From DATIJJ01 sp039936115 (GTDB taxonomy: Bacteria; Pseudomonadota; Gammaproteobacteria; DSM-16500): DNA of 21,050 bases. This document shows, one piece after another, positions 15,584-21,050 of this stretch. Positions within the stretch are counted from its first letter, which is position 1, and each line of letters begins with the position of its first letter. Position numbers and translations under genes: made by a program. The notes under the pieces are model-generated. The model did not search any database and was not told where the DNA came from. It saw only the letters and a list, made by a program, of their open reading frames with translations. The stretch is from positions 1-21,050 of the forward strand of contig JBDTIZ010000263.1 of NCBI GenBank assembly GCA_039936115.1, read 5' to 3'.

Positions 15584-15612
15584 TTTATAGCATAGAACGC
15601 TATGCTGGACAA
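15584..15612 (-). promoter_or_regulatory. idi promoter candidate with palindromic spacer (possible operator)
   Basis: On the minus strand, TTGTCC (15612-15607) and TATAAA (15589-15584) are 17 bp apart, with an extended -10 TG (TGCTATAAA). The spacer is almost exactly an inverted repeat, AGCATAG and CTATGCT with a 4-nt loop (15589-15606). This is where a repressor dimer could block RNA polymerase. The site lies in the shared idi/HMG-CoA reductase control region. I could not pick out a convincing plus-strand promoter for the mevalonate operon. Confidence 0.5.
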
Positions 15613-15677
15613 AACTGATTTTGTTTGAGGCACGGGATGCTTCTACCCTGATTGTTTTTATTGGATAAATACTCTTT

Positions 15678-16745
15678 ATGCGCTGGCAAACCACTGAGCA
15701 AATAGCAACAGTTCCAATGCGTTTAATCGGCCCGTTGAAATTTAGCGGCCCTGAAGTTGATGCGGAATTGATGATTCCGCTTGCAACATTTGAAACCCCT
15801 TTATGGCCATCGACCCATCGTGGCGCCAAAGTCTGTACTCTATCAGGCGGTATAAAAGCCGTGATTATTGATGACCGGATGACACGATCAATTTTGCTTG
15901 AGGCTGGAAATGTGACGGAGGCGTATGAAGCCGTTATCAATTTACAGCAGCATAAAGAAGCCATGCAGACCATTATTGCTGAAACCAGCCGTTATGCGCG
16001 CTTGGTTGATATGCATATTCAAGTCGTTGGTAATTTGCTTTTTGTGCGTTTCGAGTTCAATACGGGCGATGCGGCTGGGCACAATATGTCGACATTGGCC
16101 GCAGATCGTTTGATGGAATGGATATTGTTACGATTTCGTACGCTGAAATATGTTTCTATTTCTGGAAATTATTGCTCAGATAAAAAAGCATCTGCTGTGA
16201 ATGGTATTTTAGGGCGTGGAAAATATGTGATTGCAGAAGTGATCATTCCGTATGACGTCTGCGAAAAACAATTAAAAACTACACCAGAACAAATCGTTCA
16301 ACTTAATATTAAAAAGAATCTCATCGGTAACATCATTGCAGGCGGTTTACGCACAGCCAATGCACATTTTGCCAATATGTTGCTAGGTTTTTATCTTGCA
16401 ACAGGACAGGATGCGGCTAATATTATCGAAGGATCACAAGGGATGGTGTATGCAGAGGTGCGCGAGAAGGATTTATATTTCTCTGTGACTTTGCCTAATG
16501 TGATTGTTGGATCAGTGGGTAGCGGCAAAACGTTTGATTTTGTCCGCGAAAATTTACGTATGCTAGGCTGTCTTGAAGAGCGTGAACCAGGCGATAATGC
16601 ACGGCGTTTGGCGATTATCGCAGCAGGTGCCGTGTTATGTGGCGAATTGTCTTTATTGGCAGCCCAAACGAATCCAGGCGAGCTCATCAAAACACATCTA
16701 AAGTTAGAACGTAAAAAATCTAGCGAGGGTCAACCGCGTGCTTAA
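15678..16745 (+). CDS. Hydroxymethylglutaryl-CoA reductase (short, class I-like)
   Basis: Reduces HMG-CoA to mevalonate. The 355-residue protein has no membrane segment and keeps the four catalytic residues of the family: E39 in PLATFE, K169 in NYCSDKKASA, D245 in ATGQDAA and H340 in ELIKTHLK. NYCSDKK followed by GRGK resembles class I enzymes (CTDKKPAAxNW...GRGK). Several glycine-rich segments are altered: DAAGHNM for DAMGMNM and GSVGSGKTF for the usual GTVGGGT. It is shorter at the N-terminus than typical soluble HMG-CoA reductases (about 400-430), and an in-frame TAA just upstream rules out a longer start. Cofactor preference cannot be told. It is first in the mevalonate operon and overlaps the next gene by 8 nt. 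Confidence 0.9.
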   Translation: MRWQTTEQIATVPMRLIGPLKFSGPEVDAELMIPLATFETPLWPSTHRGAKVCTLSGGIKAVIIDDRMTRSILLEAGNVTEAYEAVINLQQHKEAMQTIIAETSRYARLVDMHIQVVGNLLFVRFEFNTGDAAGHNMSTLAADRLMEWILLRFRTLKYVSISGNYCSDKKASAVNGILGRGKYVIAEVIIPYDVCEKQLKTTPEQIVQLNIKKNLIGNIIAGGLRTANAHFANMLLGFYLATGQDAANIIEGSQGMVYAEVREKDLYFSVTLPNVIVGSVGSGKTFDFVRENLRMLGCLEEREPGDNARRLAIIAAGAVLCGELSLLAAQTNPGELIKTHLKLERKKSSEGQPRA

Positions 16746-17913
16746 AGTTGGTATCGATACAATTGCTTTTTATACGTCGCATTACGCTCTAGATTTGGCA
16801 ACATTAGCTAAAGAGCGCGGTGTAGACCCAGAGAAATTCCATGTTGGATTGGGTCAGCAAAAAATGGGTGTAGCGGCGCCAGGTGAAGATGTGGTCACAT
16901 TGGCTGCTAATGCAGCATTGCGTGCAATTCGACACATCGATTCTAATTCGATAGAAATGTTGTTGTTTGCAACCGAATCAGGTATTGATCAATCGAAAGC
17001 GGCAGGCATTTATGTACATCATTTATTAGGATTGTCAGAACGCTGTCGTGTGATTGAATTAAAACAAGCTTGTTATAGCGCGACACTTGCGTTGCAACTC
17101 GCATTACCCTATTTACGCCAACATCCAGAAAAAAAAGTCTTATTAATCGCATCCGATGTGGCGCGTTATGGGTTAGAAACACCGGGTGAATCATCGCAAG
17201 GTTGTGCAGCAGTTGCGATGGTATTGTCTGTAAATCCCCGCATTTTGGCATTGGAGCCTGAATATGGTGTCGTCACAGAAAACGTCATGGATTTCTGGCG
17301 CCCCAATTATTCAAATGAAGCATTTGTTGAAGGTAAATATTCCAGTAAATTATATTTAACGATGCTTGAAAAATCCTGGCAGCAATATTCTGCTTGGTCA
17401 GGTCGTGGTTTCAACGATCATGATTATTATTGTTATCACACACCTGTCCCAAGACTCGTAGAAAAAGCGCATCAGCATTTAGCCAAAATTAATGGCCAAC
17501 AAAAATTGACTGATGAGCAATTGAATACACAAATGAATCTTTCGCTAGAGTATGGCCGCAATATTGGTAATAGTTATACGGCATCATTGTATGTTGGTTT
17601 GACTGCGCTTCTAGATTTAAGTCCAGATGATTTATCCAATAAGCGTATTGGTTTTTACAGTTATGGTTCAGGTTGTGTTGCTGAATATTTTAGTGGTGTT
17701 GTGCAGCCCGGTTATAAAGACACGCTGGATACAGAATATCACCAACAACTTTTAGCTTCGCGAACCCTGCTAACCTATCCTGAATATAAAGCGTTTTATA
17801 CGTTTGATTATCCGGAAGATGGTAGTCATTGTGAAATACCGCCGCATCAAACAGGCAAGTTTCGTTTGAGCGCTGTTCGTGATCATAAACGGTTTTATGA
17901 GAACACCGAATGA
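16738..17913 (+). CDS. mvaS: Hydroxymethylglutaryl-CoA synthase
   Basis: Condenses acetyl-CoA and acetoacetyl-CoA to HMG-CoA. The 391-residue protein matches bacterial MvaS (about 385-395). The catalytic triad is visible: E80 in FATESGID, C112 in KQACYSAT and H234 in YCYHTPVPRLVEKAH. GNSYTASLYVGL and YGSGCVAEYFSG near the C-terminus are also typical. The start is GTG at 16738, inside the end of the reductase gene (8-nt overlap), and it has GAGGG at 16725-16729 at good spacing. No acetoacetyl-CoA thiolase gene is in the window, so that substrate must come from elsewhere. The stop overlaps the mevalonate kinase start (ATGA). Confidence 0.95.
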   Translation: MLKVGIDTIAFYTSHYALDLATLAKERGVDPEKFHVGLGQQKMGVAAPGEDVVTLAANAALRAIRHIDSNSIEMLLFATESGIDQSKAAGIYVHHLLGLSERCRVIELKQACYSATLALQLALPYLRQHPEKKVLLIASDVARYGLETPGESSQGCAAVAMVLSVNPRILALEPEYGVVTENVMDFWRPNYSNEAFVEGKYSSKLYLTMLEKSWQQYSAWSGRGFNDHDYYCYHTPVPRLVEKAHQHLAKINGQQKLTDEQLNTQMNLSLEYGRNIGNSYTASLYVGLTALLDLSPDDLSNKRIGFYSYGSGCVAEYFSGVVQPGYKDTLDTEYHQQLLASRTLLTYPEYKAFYTFDYPEDGSHCEIPPHQTGKFRLSAVRDHKRFYENTE

Positions 17914-18920
17914 AAGTACACGCACCCGGTAAATTAATTCTCTCCGGCGAACATTCAGTTGTGTACGGCAAACCTGCGCTCGCAATGGCTGTGAATCGTT
18001 ACGTGGTGGCAACAGCAACCCCGCAATTATTGCCGTTAGTTTCATTTGATTTATCGGATTTAGCTTATGAACACGGTTTAACGTTTACAGCATTGAGCCG
18101 CTTAAAAAATCGAATTAAACATAAATATCAGCGTTTTATTACCGGTGATTTTAAAATTCGTGATGTGTTACAAAAACCAGTGGAATTAGCGCAATTTGCA
18201 TTTACCCTTTTTTTAGAAACATTAAATTTAAAATTAACTCAAGGCATCAAAATTCGTGTGCAATCGGATATTCCAATGGGTTGTGGCATGGGTTCGTCTG
18301 CCGCAACTGTGTTGAGTATTGTGCACGCGATCGCACATCATTTGCGAGTTGATATTTCACCGGAACTCTTTTTTCGTTTAGGACTTGAAGCGGAAAACAT
18401 GCAGCATGGTTATTCTAGCGGTTTGGATTTACGCGTGTCTTTGCATGGCGGTTGTATTTTGGTTCATGAAGGAAAAATCGAGCAACGTAATATTCCCTCA
18501 CTTCCCATGTATTTAATCAATACGGGCGTACCGAAAACCACAACAGGCGAGTGTGTGCAGCACGCTGCAGTGCATTTTAAAACAAATCATATTGGTGATG
18601 AATTTGCGGCTGTTACGCACGCGATGGATGCAGGTTTGCAAGCAAATAACTTAGCTGAGACGAATCGCGTTGTGCGCGCGAATCATGAATTACTTGTGCG
18701 ACTGGGTGTTGTACCGCAAATGGTGCAGCACTTTATTCAAGATGTAGAATACTTGCAAGGCGCTGCAAAAATTTGTGGTGCGGGTGCTGTTTCCGGCGAT
18801 AAAGCGGGCGTGGTGTTAGTGATGACTGATGATGTAAAAGCACTGGCAGAGCTCTGTGCACGTTATCATTATGCGATTTTGCCGGTGAGTGGCGAATCAC
18901 GAGGTGTGCATGTCGTTTAA
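17910..18920 (+). CDS. mvk: Mevalonate kinase (GHMP kinase family)
   Basis: Phosphorylates mevalonate at C5. The 336-residue protein has the GHMP motifs in order: HAPGKLILSGEHSVVYGKPA (4-23), the ATP loop IPMGCGMGSSAATVLS (121-136), the catalytic aspartate D173 in SSGLDLRVSLHGG, and the C-terminal KICGAGAVSGDKAG (287-300). GEHSVVYGKPA and INTGVPKTTTGE (203-214) favour mevalonate kinase over the next gene, which looks more like a phosphomevalonate kinase. The third motif is less glycine-rich than the usual GAGGGG. Its ATG overlaps the mvaS stop by 4 nt, so translation is coupled. GHMP paralogues are hard to separate by motif alone, so the exact substrate has moderate certainty; the pathway context is strong. 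Confidence 0.88.
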   Translation: MKVHAPGKLILSGEHSVVYGKPALAMAVNRYVVATATPQLLPLVSFDLSDLAYEHGLTFTALSRLKNRIKHKYQRFITGDFKIRDVLQKPVELAQFAFTLFLETLNLKLTQGIKIRVQSDIPMGCGMGSSAATVLSIVHAIAHHLRVDISPELFFRLGLEAENMQHGYSSGLDLRVSLHGGCILVHEGKIEQRNIPSLPMYLINTGVPKTTTGECVQHAAVHFKTNHIGDEFAAVTHAMDAGLQANNLAETNRVVRANHELLVRLGVVPQMVQHFIQDVEYLQGAAKICGAGAVSGDKAGVVLVMTDDVKALAELCARYHYAILPVSGESRGVHVV

Positions 18921-19839
18921 AGCATCGGCACCCGGTAGTCTTATGTTGTTGGGTGAATATGCAGTCTTGCATCGCAAACAAGCATTAGTGTGTGCGATTG
19001 ATAAACGTATAACAGTCACTTTGACGCCGCGCCTCGATAAGAAAATTTATTTGGAATCGTCTCTTGGTTCTTACCAAACAACACTGGATCACTTAAAGCG
19101 AGTACCTCCTTTTCAATTCGTCTTGGCGACACTCGCTGCGCTGAAAAAATATCTCAAAGTGGGTTGTGATATCAAAATCGAGTCGGAGTTTTCAGCCACG
19201 GTAGGTTTTGCATCCTCTGCTGCGGTGACAGTCGCGACACTTTCAGCTTTATCAGCTTGGTTAGAAATGTCTTTTTCTGATGTTGAATTGATTATGCTCG
19301 CACGAAAAATAGTTCATCGTGTGCAGGGATTAGGTTCGGGCGCAGATGTCGCAGCTTGTGTAATGGGCGGGATTGTTTTATATCGCACAAAGCCGATGCT
19401 TGCTGAAAAATTACCGCATGCGCATCCTATCACTGTTGTCTATTCCGGCAGTAAAACACCAACTGTGACAGCAGTAAAACAAGTGACGGAAAATTTTTCT
19501 GCCTATCCAAAATTATTTAAACAACTTTGTCGTACCATTCACTATTGTACGACAGAGGGTGTTGCTGCGATTTTAGCAGAAGACTGGCGTAAATTAGGCG
19601 AGCTCATGAATATTCAACAAGGATTAATGGATAGTTTAGGTGTGAATACACCGATCTTGGGCGAAATCATCAATACATTGCGCGCACAAAAAACGGTTTT
19701 CGGCGCAAAAATTTCAGGCGCTGGATTGGGTGATTGCGTGGTTGGATTAGGCGAGGGTTTTTTTGCCACTCAAGCAAATGGCGCACAACAAATGCAAGCG
19801 CAAATAACGAATCACGGAGTAAGCTGTGAGAAAATCTGA
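18910..19839 (+). CDS. mvaK2: Probable phosphomevalonate kinase (GHMP kinase family)
   Basis: Expected to turn mevalonate-5-phosphate into the diphosphate. From the ATG at 18910 the protein has 309 residues. Motifs are SAPGSLMLLGEYAVL (6-20), VGFASSAAVTVATL (98-111), GSGADVAACVMGG (142-154), VVYSGSKTPTVTAV (176-189) and KISGAGLGDCVVG (267-279). GEYAVL, the GSGADVA segment and SGAGxGDC fit phosphomevalonate kinases. The first motif has APGS where the family has APGK, so a conserved lysine is replaced by serine. The frame is open to a GTG at 18889, but GAGG at 18901-18904 sits 5 nt before the ATG at 18910, and homologous sequence begins there. It overlaps the upstream gene by 11 nt. A second mevalonate kinase paralogue is the main alternative. 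Confidence 0.8.
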   Translation: MSFKASAPGSLMLLGEYAVLHRKQALVCAIDKRITVTLTPRLDKKIYLESSLGSYQTTLDHLKRVPPFQFVLATLAALKKYLKVGCDIKIESEFSATVGFASSAAVTVATLSALSAWLEMSFSDVELIMLARKIVHRVQGLGSGADVAACVMGGIVLYRTKPMLAEKLPHAHPITVVYSGSKTPTVTAVKQVTENFSAYPKLFKQLCRTIHYCTTEGVAAILAEDWRKLGELMNIQQGLMDSLGVNTPILGEIINTLRAQKTVFGAKISGAGLGDCVVGLGEGFFATQANGAQQMQAQITNHGVSCEKI

Positions 19840-20830
19840 TGTTGTTCAAACTATTTTGGCCGATCGCAAAGGATTGTTACCGTTGCATACAACAGCGAAA
19901 GCTTATGCGCCTAGCAATATCGCGTTATGTAAATATTGGGGTAAGCGTGATCAGGAATTAAATTTACCCGTGACATCAAGTTTTTCAGTTGGCTTAGGCG
20001 ATAAAGGTTCGACGGCGGAATTATCGGTTGGTAAAGGCCCGCATGATTTCGTGTGTGTGAACGGTCAAGAAATTGAATGGATTTCTCCGTTTGGAAAACG
20101 CTTGCTGGAATTTTTTGATTTATTTCGTCCTAAACGTGATTTGCATTTTAATGCCAACATCAAAACAAATATTCCGATTGGCGCAGGGCTTGCTTCATCG
20201 GCATGTGGTTATGCATCAATGTTGCAAGCGTTAAATTTGTTGTTTGGGTGGGAATTGAAAGATAATGAATTATCGATTTTAGCGCGCATTGGTAGTGGCA
20301 GCGCATGTCGATCGATTTGGCAAGGATTTGTTGAATGGCATGTGGGTGTCAGACCTGACGGCATGGATAGCTTTGGTGAACCTGTCGCAGATGCGTGGCC
20401 GGAACTATGTATTGGTTTGCTTATTCTGAGTGATCAAGAAAAACCTGTTAGCTCGCGTGATGCGATGCAACGCACACTGACGACTAGCGCGCTCTACTCA
20501 GCGTGGCCGGAAAAAGTGAGTCGTGATTTATCAGCGATTAAGCAAGCGATTAATTTAAGAGATTTTTTATTATTGGGTAAAACAGCGGAATCCAATGCAT
20601 TAACGATGCATGCGACTATGTTAAGTGCTTGGCCACCGGTTTGTTATGCATTACCTCAGACAATTACCGCGATGCAAAAAATCTGGCAGCTACGTCATGA
20701 TGGCTTGATGATTTTCTTTACTCAAGATGCTGGTCCGAATTTGAAATTAATTTTTTTAGAAAAAGATATAGATGTGGTGAAAGAGCATTTCCCTCAGGTG
20801 GATGTCGTGCGGCCATTTTCAACCTCGTAA
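19826..20830 (+). CDS. mvaD: Diphosphomevalonate decarboxylase
   Basis: Converts mevalonate diphosphate to IPP with ATP, the last step of the pathway. The 334-residue protein matches the family (about 320-335). Its signature motifs are APSNIALCKYWGKRD (28-42), IPIGAGLASSACGYAS (116-131), GSGSACRSIWQGFVEW (157-172) and TQDAGPNLKLIF (299-310), which holds the catalytic aspartate D301. The start is GTG at 19826, backed by GGAG at 19815-19818, and overlaps the preceding kinase by 14 nt. It is the last gene of the operon; a terminator-like hairpin follows about 120 bp after the stop. The motif set separates this enzyme clearly from the two upstream GHMP kinases. Confidence 0.95.
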   Translation: MRKSDVVQTILADRKGLLPLHTTAKAYAPSNIALCKYWGKRDQELNLPVTSSFSVGLGDKGSTAELSVGKGPHDFVCVNGQEIEWISPFGKRLLEFFDLFRPKRDLHFNANIKTNIPIGAGLASSACGYASMLQALNLLFGWELKDNELSILARIGSGSACRSIWQGFVEWHVGVRPDGMDSFGEPVADAWPELCIGLLILSDQEKPVSSRDAMQRTLTTSALYSAWPEKVSRDLSAIKQAINLRDFLLLGKTAESNALTMHATMLSAWPPVCYALPQTITAMQKIWQLRHDGLMIFFTQDAGPNLKLIFLEKDIDVVKEHFPQVDVVRPFSTS

Positions 20831-20937
20831 AGGGGGCGCACCGATTCGCTTCGCACAAAATTTCTATTGTGCTCTAAAAATCCTAACGAGAAGTCTATGC
20901 TAATTTGACTGGATACCGGGGACAAGCCCCATAAGCG

Positions 20938-21050
20938 CTAACCTAAGGAAAAGCCGTAAGACCTAATCTGCGGCTTTCTTTTTCTTGAGCTTTCTGCGAG
21001 TGCTTGCCTTATTTCATTCCATCTACTTATTACTTCATTTAATGAAATAA
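20938..21050 (-). CDS. Possible C-terminal fragment of an unidentified protein (runs off right edge)
   Basis: On the minus strand one frame is open from the window edge for 36 codons to a TAG at 20938-20940. It ends in a basic stretch, SSRKRKPQIRSYGFSLG. I do not recognise it. The arginine codons include AGA and AGG, which the neighbouring genes rarely use, so it is either not coding or a gene of different origin. Nothing in the 36 residues proves coding. Confidence 0.2.
   Translation of the reverse strand, partial: ISLNEVISRWNEIRQALAESSRKRKPQIRSYGFSLG
20949..20986 (+). terminator. Intrinsic terminator candidate downstream of the mevalonate operon
   Basis: AAAGCCG (20950-20956) pairs with CGGCTTT (20971-20977) around a 14-nt loop and runs into a T-rich tail (20975-20986, TTTCTTTTTCTT). 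It lies 118 bp after the mvaD stop and is the only T-tailed hairpin seen near this operon's end. The loop is larger than ideal. The same bases could also be the end of a minus-strand gene, in which case the T-tract is only the complement of lysine/arginine codons. Confidence 0.5.

Noticed and set aside
15551..15973. 140-codon minus-strand frame over the idi/HMG-CoA reductase gap
   Set aside because: It is antisense to the conserved start of the reductase, crosses the idi promoter region and shows no recognisable motif.
18889..18909. GTG start at 18889 for the phosphomevalonate kinase
   Set aside because: The ribosome binding site GAGG at 18901-18904 lies downstream of it and fits the ATG at 18910.
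20853..20872. Hairpin GCACAA/TTGTGC just after mvaD as a terminator
   Set aside because: The stem is only 6 bp and is not followed by a T-tract.

Overview
The window is a piece of bacterial chromosome that looks like a gammaproteobacterium of the Legionellales (Coxiella/Legionella relatives). This rests on gene content: a complete mevalonate pathway for isoprenoids, which is rare in Gammaproteobacteria but known in Coxiella and Legionella, next to otherwise gammaproteobacterial-looking genes (PotA/B/C, GlyA, PurH). The assignment is inference; no rRNA or other marker gene is present. No tRNA, rRNA, CRISPR array, transposase or prophage gene was recognised.

Layout. (1) Positions 1-2229, minus strand: potA-potB-potC, a polyamine ABC transporter with overlapping genes; potC runs off the left edge. 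(2) Positions 2230-2629: a 400-bp divergent control region with a good promoter for potA, a 103-bp palindromic repeat and the purL leader. (3) Positions 2630-14891, plus strand: a purine cluster purL-purM-purQ(S)-purC-purF-purD-purN-purH followed by glyA. It covers PRPP to IMP except purE/purK and purB. GlyA supplies one-carbon units for PurN and PurH, and glycine for PurD. (4) Positions 14892-15035: a repeat-filled gap between the convergent glyA and idi. (5) Positions 15036-15554, minus strand: idi (type 1 IPP isomerase). (6) Positions 15678-20830, plus strand: HMG-CoA reductase, HMG-CoA synthase, mevalonate kinase, phosphomevalonate kinase and diphosphomevalonate decarboxylase. All four junctions overlap, so this is one translationally coupled operon. 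With idi it forms a full route from acetoacetyl-CoA to IPP/DMAPP; only the thiolase is absent. (7) Positions 20831-21050: the operon 3' region with a terminator-like hairpin and possibly the tail of a minus-strand gene.

The most unusual item is purQ. FGAM synthase here is the small, split type (PurL 779 aa) rather than the large single chain typical of Gammaproteobacteria. No separate purS gene exists in the window. Instead the glutaminase PurQ carries about 170 extra C-terminal residues that contain two similar modules, each resembling PurS. A covalent PurS pair fused to PurQ would parallel the N-terminal domain of large PurL, which is structurally like a PurS dimer.

A second theme is palindromic repeats. 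Every sizeable gap in the purine region (purL leader, purM/purQ, purF/purD, purN/purH, glyA/idi) is filled by a long inverted repeat. Three of these belong to one family with a shared terminus, and one copy supplies the stop codon of purN. The mevalonate operon has none.
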